In this document: in pieces, positions 10,965 to 20,592 of the stretch
Numbering within the stretch: position 1 is the stretch's first letter
How the letters are laid out: every line of letters begins with the position of its first letter
Source of the DNA: Desulfoprunum benzoelyticum
GTDB lineage: Bacteria > Desulfobacterota > Desulfobulbia > Desulfobulbales > Desulfocapsaceae
DNA: 64,000 bases
Assembly (NCBI RefSeq): GCF_014201505.1
Contig: NZ_JACHEO010000002.1
Span: forward strand, 310,001-374,000
Direction of reading: 5' to 3'
The notes under the pieces: model-generated
Databases searched by the model: none
Told to the model about the DNA's origin: nothing
The model's input: the letters and a program-made list of their open reading frames with translations, nothing else
Program-made: the position numbers and the translations under genes

Positions 10965-12769
10965 CCTGCCGCCCCCTTCTCATCGGCCTGGGGCCGCATC
11001 TGCTTGTCGTACATCGAGCGGTAGAGGGTACTGGCGGCAAGGAGTTCGTCGTGGCCGCCGGCACAGACAATGCGGCCCTCGTCGAGGACGACGATCCGGT
11101 CGGTGAGGGACAGCATCTTGATCCGGTTGGAGACGATCAGCACGGTCCTGCCGGCGAAGCGCTGCCGCAGACCGGCGAAGACCTCGTGCTCGGTGGCGAC
11201 GTCGACCGCCGACAGGCCGTCGTCGATCACCAGCACCGGCCGATTGCAGAGCAGGGCCCGGGCCAGGGCCAGACGCTGGCGCTGGCCGCCGGAGAGCTTG
11301 ACCCCGCGCTCGCCGACCAGGGTGGCGTAGCCGTCGGGCAGATCGCGGATCTCGTCATCGATTGCGGCGCTGCGGGCGGCCTCGACGATCTCCTCTTCCG
11401 TCGCCTCCGGCCGGCCGAGGGCAATGTTGGCGGCGACGGTGTCGGAGAAGAGGATCGGTTCCTGGCCGACATAGGCGATATGGGAACGGACAAATGCCGG
11501 CGCCAGGGTGTTGACGTCGCGGTCGCCGAAGAGGACCCGCCCGTCCGGCACCGGATAGAGGCGGGCGAGGAGCCGGCACAGGGTCGACTTGCCGCTGCCG
11601 GTGCGACCGGTGATGCCATGGATGCCGGGACCGATCTCGAGATCGATGGCGTCGAGGGCCGGCGGCAGGTCCGGGGCGTAGCGGAAGGTCAGGTTCCGCA
11701 GGCTGAAGGACGGCCGGACCAGCGGCGGTTCGCCGGAATCGGCGATATCGGGCAGGGCCGACTGACTGATCAGCAGGTGGTGGATGCGGTTGAGCGAGGT
11801 CAGGCCGCGCTGGACGATATTGGCCACCCAGCCGATGGCCATCATCGGCCAGACCAGCATCGCCAGGTAGGAGATGAAGGCGACGAAGTCGCCCATCGTC
11901 AGGACCCCGGTGATCACCAGCCGGCCGCCGACGAAGAGGATGATCAGCATGCCGAGGTTGCCGGCCAGGGTGGCGATCGGGCTGATCAGCCCCTGGATGA
12001 CGGCGACGGCGATATTGCTCTTCACGTACTGACGGCCGAGGCGGTCCAGCTGTGCGGTCTGGAACCGCTCCATCGTATAGGCCTTGATCAGGCGGATGGA
12101 GATCACGGCGGAGCGGGAGAATTCGGTGAGCAGGGAAAACTGCTCCTGCACCGTCGTGAAGCGATGGTGCAGCCGGCCGGCCAGGATGCGGGTGAACCAG
12201 GCGAGAAAGGGCATCGGCAACAGGGCCAGGAGGGTGAGCTCGACGTGGATATGGAGCATGAAGATGATGGTCGCCACCGACATCACCAGGGCGTCGGCCG
12301 CCGCCACCACCCCCATGCCGCAGGCCATCTGGACGGCGGCGAGGTCATTGCTCGAGTGGGCCATCAGATCGCCTGGGGTGTGGCGCTCGAAAAACGGGGC
12401 GTCCATTTTGAGCAGATGCGAGAAGATGCGGTTGCGCAGCGATTCCTCGAGCAGGCGGGAAAAACCGATGATCAGATAGCGCCAGACAAAGCGGAGGCCG
12501 GCGACGGCGAGGGCGATGGCGATGACCAGAACGGCCAGCCGCAGGAGATCGTCGCGGCTGATGGTGAGCGCGGCGAGGCCGTCGACCCCGTGCTTGATGA
12601 TCCGCGGGATGATGAGTTGGAGAAAATCGACGACCAGCAGGGCGGTGAGACCGACCGCGAGGCGCAGCCGGTGCCGGGTGAAGGAGGGCCGGAGCAGGTT
12701 CAGAAGCTGGGAGAGGCCGGCCCGGGTCGGGCGAGCCGGCCCGGGTCTGTCTAAAGAAGTCGTTTCCAC
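10961..12769 (-). CDS. ABC exporter half-transporter, degenerate ATPase site (MdlA-like)
   Basis: The 602-residue partner of the downstream exporter subunit. Six membrane helices precede a nucleotide-binding domain with Walker A GRTGSGKSTL, a normal signature LSGGQRQRLALARALL, and a Walker B of VLVIDDGLSAVD, where aspartate replaces the catalytic glutamate. This D is diagnostic of the non-catalytic half in MdlA/LmrC/TM287-type heterodimers, and it pairs logically with the altered LSSGE signature in the partner. The two genes overlap by ATGA. The promoter must lie in the 255 bases shared with the divergent lolD-like gene. Confidence 0.92.
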   Translation of the reverse strand: METTSLDRPGPARPTRAGLSQLLNLLRPSFTRHRLRLAVGLTALLVVDFLQLIIPRIIKHGVDGLAALTISRDDLLRLAVLVIAIALAVAGLRFVWRYLIIGFSRLLEESLRNRIFSHLLKMDAPFFERHTPGDLMAHSSNDLAAVQMACGMGVVAAADALVMSVATIIFMLHIHVELTLLALLPMPFLAWFTRILAGRLHHRFTTVQEQFSLLTEFSRSAVISIRLIKAYTMERFQTAQLDRLGRQYVKSNIAVAVIQGLISPIATLAGNLGMLIILFVGGRLVITGVLTMGDFVAFISYLAMLVWPMMAIGWVANIVQRGLTSLNRIHHLLISQSALPDIADSGEPPLVRPSFSLRNLTFRYAPDLPPALDAIDLEIGPGIHGITGRTGSGKSTLCRLLARLYPVPDGRVLFGDRDVNTLAPAFVRSHIAYVGQEPILFSDTVAANIALGRPEATEEEIVEAARSAAIDDEIRDLPDGYATLVGERGVKLSGGQRQRLALARALLCNRPVLVIDDGLSAVDVATEHEVFAGLRQRFAGRTVLIVSNRIKMLSLTDRIVVLDEGRIVCAGGHDELLAASTLYRSMYDKQMRPQADEKGAAG

Positions 12770-12985
12770 GGAGAAATCTGGGCACCATGTAGCGGGAGAG
12801 GCGGAAAGAATCGAAACAGACCGTCTCGATGATGCAGCGGCCCATTGGCTCAGCTATAACAGACAATGGTCTGAAACCCAAGGGGAAAGCGCGGCAGCGG
12901 ATGAGGGGGCACGGCAAATGGCCCTTCGCGGCGATGCGGGGGTCGTTTTTTTCGATCAGGATGATTATGCTTTTCCCCACGCGGC

Positions 12986-12998
12986 GACAGGCGCTGTC
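12986..12998. promoter_or_regulatory. GACAG-N3-CTGTC inverted repeat between divergent ABC operons
   Basis: A perfect 5-bp inverted repeat stands 26 bases before the lolD-like start. On the minus strand it overlaps a TTGACA box that could be a -35 for the exporter operon, so it may be an operator. The same half-sites with spacer 5 lie in front of the FadL gene at 2615-2629; the different spacing makes a common regulator doubtful. Confidence 0.25.
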
Positions 12999-13024
12999 AA
13001 TATTCCGAAAAGGCAGGAGCGGCA

Positions 13025-13711
13025 ATGGCGGAGATCATCATCGAGACCAGGGACCTGGAGAAAATATATACCATCGGCGAGCGGCGTGAACATATCTTGA
13101 GAGGTGTCAGTCTGCAGATCGAGGCCGGGGCGTTCATCGTCGTCGCCGGTTCGTCCGGCAGCGGCAAGACGACCCTGCTGAGCCTCCTCTCGGGCCTGGA
13201 TCGACCGACGGCGGGAACGATCCTGCTGTCCGGCCGCGATATCACCGGGCTGAGCGAGGATGAACTGGCGCCGATACGCAATGTCGAGACCGGCTTCGTT
13301 TTCCAGGCCTTCCACCTCGTGCCGTCGTTGACCGCCGCCGAAAATGTCATGTTCCCCGCGGAACTGCGTGGCGACCGCCAGGCTGGAGCCAAGGCCGAGG
13401 CCCTGCTGCGGCGGGTCGGCCTGTGGGAGCGGCGGGACAATTATCCGCAGCAGCTGTCGGGGGGCGAGAAGCAGCGGGTGGCGATCTGCCGGGCCCTGAT
13501 CAACCGGCCGAAGATCGTCTTTGCCGACGAGCCCACCGGCAATCTCGATTCCGAGAACAGCCGCGGCATCGTCGATCTGCTGGCCGGTCTGCACCGGGAG
13601 GAAAAAACCACCCTTGTCCTCGCCACCCACAGCCCGGAGATCGCCGCCCGCGCCGACCGGATCATCGTCCTGCGCGACGGCCGGATTGTCGAGGGGCAGG
13701 AGGGGATCTGA
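13025..13711 (+). CDS. ABC transporter ATP-binding protein, LolD/YbbA type
   Basis: A 228-residue MacB/LolD-class ATPase. Walker A is GSSGSGKTTLLSLL, the Q loop lies in FVFQAFHLVPSLTAAENV, the signature is LSGGEKQRVAICRAL and Walker B is IVFADEPTGNLDSEN, the exact style of LolD, FtsE and YbbA. AGGAG precedes the ATG. Its stop codon overlaps the start of an FtsX-domain permease (TGATG), so the pair is YbbAP-like: a mechanotransmitting envelope ABC system and not a classical importer. A TesA-like esterase further down recalls the E. coli tesA-ybbA-ybbP neighbourhood. Confidence 0.93.
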   Translation: MAEIIIETRDLEKIYTIGERREHILRGVSLQIEAGAFIVVAGSSGSGKTTLLSLLSGLDRPTAGTILLSGRDITGLSEDELAPIRNVETGFVFQAFHLVPSLTAAENVMFPAELRGDRQAGAKAEALLRRVGLWERRDNYPQQLSGGEKQRVAICRALINRPKIVFADEPTGNLDSENSRGIVDLLAGLHREEKTTLVLATHSPEIAARADRIIVLRDGRIVEGQEGI

Positions 13712-16218
13712 TGCTGCACCGCCGCTTCCTCCTCCGCGAGCTCTGGCAGGGCCGTAAACAGGCCCTGATCTTCATCTTCTGCGTCGCCCTGTCGCTGGCC
13801 ACGACCGTTGCCCTGAACGGCTTTCGCCGCGACATCGATCACAGCATCACCGGTGACGCCCGCGCCCTCCATGGCGGCGACGTCATCCTCCATTCCCACT
13901 ACGAGCTGTCGCCGGGCCTGCGGCGGGCGATCGACCGCCTGCAAAGGCAGGGAACGATTGCCGCCGCCGTCGACACCTATGGCTTCTACTCGCTGATCCG
14001 CAGTTCCCAAGGGCAGCAGACACTGTTCGCCAATCTCAAGGTCGTGGGCGAGGGCTACCCGTTCTACGGTCGAATCGACCTGCAATCGGGGCGGCGGCTG
14101 AATCAGGCGCTGAAGGCGGGGGAGGTCGTCGTCGCCCCCGAGGTCCTGCAGCGGCTGCAGCTGCGGATCGGCGACGTGATCGACGTTGGCGAGGCCCGGC
14201 TGCGGATCGCCGATGTCGTGACCTATGAGTCGGCGCGGCCGGTCGACCTGTTCAGTTTCGGGCCGCGGGTCTTCGTCGCCGGCGCCGATCTGGCGGCCCT
14301 CGATCTGATCAAAAAGGGCAGCCGGGTCAACTACGAAACCCTGCTCAAGGCCAGCCGCGACAGCGCGGTCGAGCCGTTGGCGACGGAGCTGCGGGCCGCC
14401 TCCATCGCCGGCCAGGAGCGGGTCGAGACCTTCCGCACCGCCGGGTCGCGGATCAAGCGCTTCTTCGACAACCTCCTCTTCTTTCTCTCGCTGATCTCGC
14501 TCTTCACCCTGCTCCTCGCCGGGATCGGGATGCAGAGTTCGCTCACCGCCCTGCTGCGGGAAAAGGAGACGACCCTGGCGATCGTCAAGGCATTGGGGGC
14601 GACCAGGGGGTTTCTCTACCGCCATTATCTCCTCCTGGCCCTGCTCCTCGGTATGATCGGCAGCCTGGCCGGCAGCCTGGCCGGGCTGGTGCTCGAAGGC
14701 TTTCTGCCGCGGCTCTTCACCGGCCTGCTGCCCCCCGGCAGCGACGTCGAGATCTCCACCCTCGACCTGGTGCAGGGGATGGGGCTGGGCCTCGCAGTTG
14801 TGTTTTTTTTCACATTCCTGCCGCTGTCGCGGCTGAACCGGGTCAAGCCGACGGCGATTTTCCGGCGGGAGGAGAGCGACGACAATCGATCGGTCGTCTA
14901 TTACCTCACCCGGGCAGTCGGTCTGGTCCTCCTCACGGCCCTGGTCGTCCTGCAACTCCGGGATCTCGAGATCGGCCTGTGGTTCGTTGCCGGCAGTCTG
15001 GCGCTGATCCTGGTGGTGTCAGTGCTGACCCGGCTCGTCCTCCGGCTGAGCCGGAGGCTGTCGCCTCGGTCGCTCGCCCTGCGGCTGGCGGTCCGCAGCC
15101 TGGTCCGGCCGGGCAACGCCACCCGCGCCATCGTCGTCACCCTGTCCTCGGCGCTGGCGATCCTGCTCGCCATTTTCCTGCTGGAGCGCAACCTGCGCCA
15201 GACCTTTATCGATTCCTACCCGGCCGCGGCCCCGAACCTCTTCTGTATCGATATCCAGAAAGATCAGCGTGACGGCTTCCGCGCCCTGGTCGGCGACGAT
15301 GTCGAGCTCTTTCCGGTGGTGCGCGCCCGCCTGACTTCGATCAACGGCCAGGCGGTCGTCCGGGAGAAGGGCGAGGCGCCCCGCGGCGACAGTCTGACCC
15401 GGGAGTTCAACCTGACCTATCGTGACGAACTCCTGGTCGATGAGGAACTGCGGCGCGGGGCCAGCCTCTTCCGCGTCGCCGGAGACGGGAGTGTCGGCCT
15501 GCAGGTGTCGATCCTCGACACCGTCGCCGAGATGGGCGACATGCAACTCGGTGACGTCCTGCGCTTCAGCATCCAGGGGGTGCCGCTGGAAGCCGAGGTG
15601 ACGAGCATCCGGACCAGGACGAGGTCCAAACTCTATCCCTTCTTTTACTTCGTCTTCCCGCCCCAGTACCTTCAACAGGCGCCGCAGACCTATTTCGCCG
15701 CCCTTCATCGTGACAAGGCCGAGATTCCCGGGCTGGAGAGTCGGATCGTCACCGCCTTCCCCAATGTCAGCGTCATCAACATGGCCGCCAGCGCCGCCGA
15801 ACTCGGCGGCCTGATGCACCGGCTGGCCGGCATCATCACCTTTTTCGCCGCCTTCTCGCTGCTGGCCGGGGCCCTGATCCTGGTCAGCTCGATCCTGGCG
15901 ACGCGCCTGGCCCGGGTCCGGGAGGCGGTGTACTACAAGATCCTCGGCGGCCGCTCCTCCTTCGTCCTCTCGGTGTTTTTTTATGAAAATCTGCTGATCG
16001 GGCTGACCAGCGCCGTTTTTGCCGTCGTCCTGGCCCAGGCGATCAACTGGGCCGTCTGCCGCTTTGTCCTCGAGATCGCCTTCAGGGCGGACTGGACCGC
16101 GACGCTGGCGGTGATGATCGGGACGGTCGTGCTGGTGATCCTGCTCGGCGTGCTCAGTTCGGTCTTCATCCTGCGCCAGAAACCTGCCGATTTCCTGCGC
16201 CAACAGGGAGGAGAATAG
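13711..16218 (+). CDS. ABC permease with two FtsX domains, YbbP type
   Basis: An 835-residue inner-membrane permease. An N-terminal helix ([17 protein letters not shown]) is followed by a large periplasmic domain, a first FtsX domain (residues about 255-385, [18 protein letters not shown]), a linker with two membrane segments, a second periplasmic domain and a terminal FtsX domain ending with [13 protein letters not shown]. Size and order fit YbbP. The start is the ATG inside TGATG, overlapping the ATPase stop, which couples translation; the frame is open upstream only as the shadow of the ATPase gene. Likely role: extraction or handling of lipids or hydrophobic compounds in the envelope, by family analogy. 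Confidence 0.92.
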   Translation: MLHRRFLLRELWQGRKQALIFIFCVALSLATTVALNGFRRDIDHSITGDARALHGGDVILHSHYELSPGLRRAIDRLQRQGTIAAAVDTYGFYSLIRSSQGQQTLFANLKVVGEGYPFYGRIDLQSGRRLNQALKAGEVVVAPEVLQRLQLRIGDVIDVGEARLRIADVVTYESARPVDLFSFGPRVFVAGADLAALDLIKKGSRVNYETLLKASRDSAVEPLATELRAASIAGQERVETFRTAGSRIKRFFDNLLFFLSLISLFTLLLAGIGMQSSLTALLREKETTLAIVKALGATRGFLYRHYLLLALLLGMIGSLAGSLAGLVLEGFLPRLFTGLLPPGSDVEISTLDLVQGMGLGLAVVFFFTFLPLSRLNRVKPTAIFRREESDDNRSVVYYLTRAVGLVLLTALVVLQLRDLEIGLWFVAGSLALILVVSVLTRLVLRLSRRLSPRSLALRLAVRSLVRPGNATRAIVVTLSSALAILLAIFLLERNLRQTFIDSYPAAAPNLFCIDIQKDQRDGFRALVGDDVELFPVVRARLTSINGQAVVREKGEAPRGDSLTREFNLTYRDELLVDEELRRGASLFRVAGDGSVGLQVSILDTVAEMGDMQLGDVLRFSIQGVPLEAEVTSIRTRTRSKLYPFFYFVFPPQYLQQAPQTYFAALHRDKAEIPGLESRIVTAFPNVSVINMAASAAELGGLMHRLAGIITFFAAFSLLAGALILVSSILATRLARVREAVYYKILGGRSSFVLSVFFYENLLIGLTSAVFAVVLAQAINWAVCRFVLEIAFRADWTATLAVMIGTVVLVILLGVLSSVFILRQKPADFLRQQGGE

Positions 16219-16242
16219 CGGCGATGGGTCCCGGCGGCGACC

Positions 16243-16263
16243 GCGGCCTTTCCGGGAGGCCGC
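16243..16263 (+). terminator. GC-rich hairpin after ybbP-like gene, weak terminator
   Basis: GCGGCC and GGCCGC form a perfect 6-bp stem with a 9-base loop, followed by CCTTGATTT. The T tract is poor, so termination may be partial, allowing read-through into crcB. Confidence 0.3.
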
Positions 16264-16375
16264 CCTTGATTTCAGGTCGTGCTGCTGCTACAGTCGAAGG
16301 GGTGCCGGACCGGGTGTAGTCCCGCCTTCGGCTCGGTCTTCATGCGGCCGACCGCAACGAATCCTGAGGACAGTC

Positions 16376-16759
16376 ATGCTTTATCCCATCATCGCCATCA
16401 GCGTCGGGGCCTCCGCCGGAGCGGTGCTGCGCTGGTTGCTCGGCCTGGCCCTCAACGCCGTGTTTCCGACCATTCCGCTGGGGACGCTGGCCGCCAACCT
16501 GATCGGCGGCTATCTGATCGGCCTGGCGATGGCCGTGTTCACCGGTCTGCCCGGTCTGGCGCCGGAATGGCGGCTCCTGGTCATCACCGGCTTTCTCGGC
16601 GGGCTGACGACCTTTTCCACCTTCTCCGCCGAGGTCACCGTCCTGCTCCAGCAGGGACGTTATCTCTGGGCCGGGGCGGCGATCTCCGTCCATGTCGCCG
16701 GCTCGCTGCTGATGACGATGCTCGGCCTTGCCACCGTCGTGCTTTTACAACGTATCTGA
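16376..16759 (+). CDS. crcB: Fluoride exporter CrcB/Fluc
   Basis: A 127-residue four-helix membrane protein of the CrcB/Fluc family, dual-topology dimeric fluoride channels. The signature [13 protein letters not shown] near residue 74, the N-terminal GAVLRW and the NLIGGYLIG helix are typical, and the length is normal. A DUF190 gene follows after 14 bases, a pairing often seen in fluoride resistance loci. The preceding leader begins GGCGATGG like a fluoride riboswitch, but the rest of that fold is not present, so I do not call one. Confidence 0.93.
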   Translation: MLYPIIAISVGASAGAVLRWLLGLALNAVFPTIPLGTLAANLIGGYLIGLAMAVFTGLPGLAPEWRLLVITGFLGGLTTFSTFSAEVTVLLQQGRYLWAGAAISVHVAGSLLMTMLGLATVVLLQRI

Positions 16760-16773
16760 TCAGGAGAGAGCGC

Positions 16774-17091
16774 ATGCTTGGATTCCAACTCACCTTCTTT
16801 ACCCAGCAGGACCGCAAGCACCATGGCGTCCCGCTCGGCCAGTATCTGCTCGCAGCGGCGCAGGATCTCGGCATCAATGGGGCGACCCTGATTCCGGCGG
16901 CGGAAGGTTTCGGCCATGACCGCAAGATCCGCTCGGCGCATTTCTTCGAACTGGCCGAGCAGCCGATCGAGGTGACGATGGCGGTCAGCGGCGAGGAGGC
17001 GGATCGCCTGTTCGCCCGCTTGCAGGACGATGCGATCGATATCTTCTATATCAAGACCCCGATCGAGTTCGGCATGACCGGAGAACGCTGA
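16774..17091 (+). CDS. DUF190 family protein
   Basis: A 105-residue DUF190 protein with a PII-like (ferredoxin-fold) pattern: FQLTFFTQQDRKHHGVPLGQ, then LAAAQDLGINGATLIPAAEG. DUF190 genes accompany crcB in many bacteria and are part of the fluoride-associated gene set, possibly as regulator of the channel. The start is the ATG after AGGAGAG; the frame is open upstream across crcB but that part is the shadow of crcB. The stop overlaps the start of the MFS gene (TGATG), so crcB, this gene and the MFS transporter are one translational unit. Confidence 0.85.
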   Translation: MLGFQLTFFTQQDRKHHGVPLGQYLLAAAQDLGINGATLIPAAEGFGHDRKIRSAHFFELAEQPIEVTMAVSGEEADRLFARLQDDAIDIFYIKTPIEFGMTGER

Positions 17092-18329
17092 TGTTCGGCA
17101 CGCTGCGCCGATTGCCCCAGGCGGTATGGCTTGTCGGCCTGATCAGCCTGGTCAACGATGCGGCGTCGGACATGCTCTACCCCCTCATCCCGCTGTATCT
17201 CGCCTCGGTGTTGATGGCCGGGCCGAAGGCGCTCGGGATCATCGAGGGCATAGCCGAGGCGACGGCCAGCATCCTCAAGCTGTTTTCGGGCATTATCGTC
17301 GATTACACCCGCCGCTCGAAGGTCTGGATCGTTTTCGGCTATGCCCTGGCCGGATTCGGCCGACCGTTGATCGCCTTCATCTCCAGTTGGCCGTTGCTGC
17401 TTGCCATCCGGTTTGCCGACCGGGTCGGCAAGGGATTGCGGACCTCGCCGCGGGATGCCCTGCTGGCGGCCAGCGCCGGCCCGGATATGCGCGGCCTGGC
17501 CTTCGGCCTGCATCGGGCGATGGACAACGCCGGAGCGGTGCTCGGCCCCGTGGTGGCCGCCCTGCTGCTGGGAATAGGGATGTCGCTGAAGGACATCTTC
17601 CTGTGGTCGGTTGTCCCGGCGGTCCTGTGCCTGGGCCTGGCCTTGAAAATTCGTGAACCTGAAAAGATTCCCCGGGGCCCGGCCGTGGAAATTTCCTGGC
17701 GGCTGCACGACATGCCGCCTGCCTTCCGGCGCTACCTGGTGATCGTCGGCATCTTTGCCCTGGGAAACTCCTCGAACATGTTTCTCCTGCTGCGGGCCCA
17801 GGAACTCGGGGTGCCGCAGGCCCAGGTGCCGCTGCTGTGGGCCGCGGTCTCCGCCGTGGCGATGCTGTTTTCGACGCCGCTGTCGGCGCTGTCGGATCGC
17901 TGGGGGCGGGTTCGGCTGCTGCTTGCCGGCTACCTGGCCTATGGGGTATCGTATCTGGCGATGGGGCTGATGCGCGGCAACGGCCTTGGTCTGTACGCCC
18001 TGTTCGCCTTTTACGGTCTGTTCATGGCCGCTACCGAAGGGGTGGAGAAGGCGATGGTGGCCGATCTCGCCCCCGAGGGCCGGAGAGGAACGGCCTTCGG
18101 CTGGTTCAACCTCATCGCCGGCCTCATGCTGCTGCCGGCCTCGATTCTGTTCGGCTGGCTGTACGAGCGGTTCTCGTCGCTGTCGGCCTTCACTTTTTCC
18201 GGCGGCTGCTCGATCATCGCCGCTCTGCTGCTGGTTTCATGGTTTCGCCCCGGGAGGCAGGGGAAATGGGGGGAAGATTGCCCTTGCAACTCTGACGCCA
18301 ACATCACCAAGAGAGAACAACGCATATGA
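17091..18329 (+). CDS. MFS transporter
   Basis: A 412-residue major facilitator protein with about twelve hydrophobic segments. The N-terminal SLVNDAASDMLYPLIPLYL and the loop DRVGKGLRTSPRDALLA match a broad family of bacterial MFS permeases often annotated as drug or unknown-substrate transporters; the second half repeats ALSDRWGRVRLLL. It overlaps DUF190 upstream (TGATG) and the esterase downstream (ATGA), so it is part of a tightly packed operon. Substrate unknown. Confidence 0.88.
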   Translation: MFGTLRRLPQAVWLVGLISLVNDAASDMLYPLIPLYLASVLMAGPKALGIIEGIAEATASILKLFSGIIVDYTRRSKVWIVFGYALAGFGRPLIAFISSWPLLLAIRFADRVGKGLRTSPRDALLAASAGPDMRGLAFGLHRAMDNAGAVLGPVVAALLLGIGMSLKDIFLWSVVPAVLCLGLALKIREPEKIPRGPAVEISWRLHDMPPAFRRYLVIVGIFALGNSSNMFLLLRAQELGVPQAQVPLLWAAVSAVAMLFSTPLSALSDRWGRVRLLLAGYLAYGVSYLAMGLMRGNGLGLYALFAFYGLFMAATEGVEKAMVADLAPEGRRGTAFGWFNLIAGLMLLPASILFGWLYERFSSLSAFTFSGGCSIIAALLLVSWFRPGRQGKWGEDCPCNSDANITKREQRI

Positions 18330-19003
18330 AGATGGAGATTTTTCTGGCGCTGATCGTCGTTTTCGGATTCCTCGTCGCATCGTGCCGTGATGCCCCTGAG
18401 CCGCAGACGATTGAGACGGAGCAGGAGACGGCCTCCCTGACCATCGCCGCTGTCGGCGACAGCCTGACAGCGGGCTACGGCGTTGCCGAAAGCGAGGCCT
18501 ATCCGGCCCTGGTGGAGACGGCGTTGCGGGCTGAAGGAATGCAGGTGCAGGTGGTCAACGCCGGGGTGAGCGGCGAGACGACGAGCGGGACCCTGGCCCG
18601 GCTCGACTGGGTGCTGACCCTCGCCCCCGACATCGTCATCCTCGAAACCGGCGCCAATGACGGTCTGCGCGGCCTCGACCCCGCCATGGTGCGGGACAAC
18701 CTGCGGCAGATCGTCGACATCCTGCAAGGCAAGGATATCGTCGTCGTTCTCGCCGGCATGAAGATGGTGTGGAATCTCGGCCCGGCCTACACCGGCGAGT
18801 TCAACCGCATCTATCCCGACCTGGCGGCCGAAAAGGAACTGATCTTCATGCCGTTTTTTCTGCAAGGGGTGGCCACCGATCCCGCCCTCAACCTCGACGA
18901 CGGTATCCACCCCAACCCGGCCGGGTACCGGATCATTGCCGGCAATATCCTCCCCTTCGTCAGGGAGGCGATCGCCGTCGCCGGCAGCAACGCAACCAGG
19001 TAA
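18326..19003 (+). CDS. SGNH/GDSL esterase, TesA-like lipoprotein
   Basis: A 225-residue arylesterase / lysophospholipase of the TesA class. Block I is AVGDSLTAGYGV with the nucleophilic serine, the Gly block is GVSGETTSGTL, block III is TGANDGLRG and block V is DGIHPNPAG with the Asp-His pair. The N-terminus is a lipoprotein signal: hydrophobic core FLALIVVFGFLVAS followed by C20 (lipobox VASC), so it should be membrane-anchored outside the cytoplasm. It overlaps the MFS gene by ATGA. With the YbbAP-type pair upstream this resembles the E. coli tesA-ybbA-ybbP grouping. Confidence 0.9.
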   Translation: MKMEIFLALIVVFGFLVASCRDAPEPQTIETEQETASLTIAAVGDSLTAGYGVAESEAYPALVETALRAEGMQVQVVNAGVSGETTSGTLARLDWVLTLAPDIVILETGANDGLRGLDPAMVRDNLRQIVDILQGKDIVVVLAGMKMVWNLGPAYTGEFNRIYPDLAAEKELIFMPFFLQGVATDPALNLDDGIHPNPAGYRIIAGNILPFVREAIAVAGSNATR

Positions 19004-19016
19004 AGATCCCGGGGCC

Positions 19017-20435
19017 ATGACCACATCGAAAACACCGGACAGCATCACCAGCATCGCCACCGAGGTTGTCCTCGAGAGCATATCGGACGGGGTCTTCACC
19101 GTCGATCATCAGTGGCGGATAACCTCGTTCAACCGGGCGGCCGAGGAGATCACCGGCGTTCCCCGCGACGAGGCCGTCGGCCGGTACTGCTGGGAGGTCT
19201 TCCGGTCGAACATGTGCGAGGGCGACTGCGCCCTCAAACGGACGATGAAGGAGGGTAAATCCTTCGTCAACTCGTCGACCTATATCGTCAACAGCGACAA
19301 GCGGCGGATTCCGATTTCGGTGTCGACGTCGCTGCTCAAAAGCGCCGACGGCAAAGTGCTCGGCGGGGTCGAGACCTTCCGCGATCTCAGTGTGGTCGAG
19401 GAACTGCGGCGGGAACTGAGCGGGTGCGTCCAGCTCGGGGACATGGTCAGCCGCAACCGGACGATGAAAAAGATCTTCTCGATCCTGCAGCAGGTCGCCC
19501 GCAGTGACAGCACGGTGCTGATCGAAGGGGAAACCGGCACCGGCAAGGAGCTGCTGGCCCGGGCCATCCATACCCTCTCGGACCGCAGCGCCAGGCCATT
19601 CGTGGCCATCAACTGCGGCGCCCTGCCCGATACCCTGCTCGAGTCCGAACTGTTCGGCTACAAGGCCGGGGCCTTTACCGGCGCCGATCGGGACAAACCG
19701 GGGTTGTTTGTCGCGGCGGAGGGGGGAACGATCCTGCTCGACGAGATGGGCGATACCAGCCCGGCCTTTCAGGTCAAGCTCCTGCGCGTTCTCGAGGAGC
19801 GGGAGTTTCAACCCCTTGGCGGGATCGTCAACGTCCGGACCGATGTCCGGGTCATCGCCGCCACCAACCGCGATCTGTCGCAGATGGTGGGGGACGGCAT
19901 GTTCCGGCGCGACCTGTTCTATCGTATCAATATCATCCACTTGCATCTGCCGCCGCTCAGGGAGAGGCGCGAGGATATCCCGCTGTTGATCGAACGTGTC
20001 ATCCCCCGGCTGAACCGCCTCAAGGGCAAGGCGGTCAGCGGTATCGACAACGAGGCCCTGGCGCTGCTCATGTCGCATGATTATCCCGGTAATATCCGGG
20101 AGCTGGAAAATATCATCGAACATGCCTTTGTCCTCTGTGCCGACGAAATGATCGGCGTCCGCCACCTCCCCGCCGGTATTGTGACGCTGGAGGACAGCCG
20201 GAGGGGTGAACGACCGGCGGTGACGACCGGGGAGATTCCGAAACTGGAGCAGGCGATTCGCACGACCGAGGCCGAAATCATCCTCGAAGCCCTGAAGCGC
20301 AACGACTATAACCGCCGGGCGACGGCCGAGGAGTTGGGGATGCACAAGACCACCCTCTATCGCCGTCTTCGGACTATGGGTATCAAGCTCCCCGACCGTG
20401 ACGGCCGATCGGTCCGTCAGCATCTCGCCAAATAG
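19017..20435 (+). CDS. Sigma54-dependent activator (PAS-AAA-Fis) of the ORP operon
   Basis: A 472-residue enhancer-binding protein. Residues about 10-135 form a PAS domain with a CX3C pair (SNMCEGDCALKR). The AAA+ core (about 145-375) has Walker A GETGTGKELLAR, the sigma54-contacting GAFTGA, and Walker B TILLDEMGD. The C-terminal Fis-type helix-turn-helix reads NRRATAEELGMHKTTLYRRL. It starts 13 bases after the esterase gene and ends just before a row of TTGCA/TGCAA repeats and a -24/-12 promoter, so it is the obvious activator of the following operon, like DVU2106 at the Desulfovibrio ORP locus. The start was chosen at MTTSKTPDS; the frame is open upstream over the esterase. Confidence 0.93.
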   Translation: MTTSKTPDSITSIATEVVLESISDGVFTVDHQWRITSFNRAAEEITGVPRDEAVGRYCWEVFRSNMCEGDCALKRTMKEGKSFVNSSTYIVNSDKRRIPISVSTSLLKSADGKVLGGVETFRDLSVVEELRRELSGCVQLGDMVSRNRTMKKIFSILQQVARSDSTVLIEGETGTGKELLARAIHTLSDRSARPFVAINCGALPDTLLESELFGYKAGAFTGADRDKPGLFVAAEGGTILLDEMGDTSPAFQVKLLRVLEEREFQPLGGIVNVRTDVRVIAATNRDLSQMVGDGMFRRDLFYRINIIHLHLPPLRERREDIPLLIERVIPRLNRLKGKAVSGIDNEALALLMSHDYPGNIRELENIIEHAFVLCADEMIGVRHLPAGIVTLEDSRRGERPAVTTGEIPKLEQAIRTTEAEIILEALKRNDYNRRATAEELGMHKTTLYRRLRTMGIKLPDRDGRSVRQHLAK

Positions 20436-20442
20436 ATGCATG

Positions 20443-20484
20443 GTTGCATTTGTGTGCAACGATATGCAACGATAAGAATTGCAT
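20443..20484. promoter_or_regulatory. Enhancer (UAS) array for the ORP-operon activator
   Basis: Two inverted repeats lie side by side: GTTGCA-N6-TGCAAC (20443-20460) and ATGCAA-N9-TTGCAT (20464-20484). A further ATGCA half-site is at 20436-20440. They end about 110 bases before the -24 box, the usual distance for sigma54 enhancers, and follow the activator gene directly. Confidence 0.75.
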
Positions 20485-20592
20485 TCCTGCTATCTTTTCA
20501 CTCCGGTGTTTTTCTGTAATCACACTCCCATCCCATCTGCAACTCTCCATTTTTAATCAGAATCATTGGAAATCGAAGTGGATTCCCGATTC

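Noticed and set aside
9486-12754. Long plus-strand open frames across the two ABC exporter genes
   Set aside because: Very Asp/Glu/Gln/Gly-rich translations antisense to well-recognised ABC genes; a known effect of high GC at third codon positions.
16221-16285. Fluoride riboswitch before crcB
   Set aside because: The leader has GGCGATGG, as at the 5' end of the crcB motif, but the partner of GGGTC (GACCC) and the 3' TGATG-type segment in the right place are missing, so the pseudoknot cannot form.
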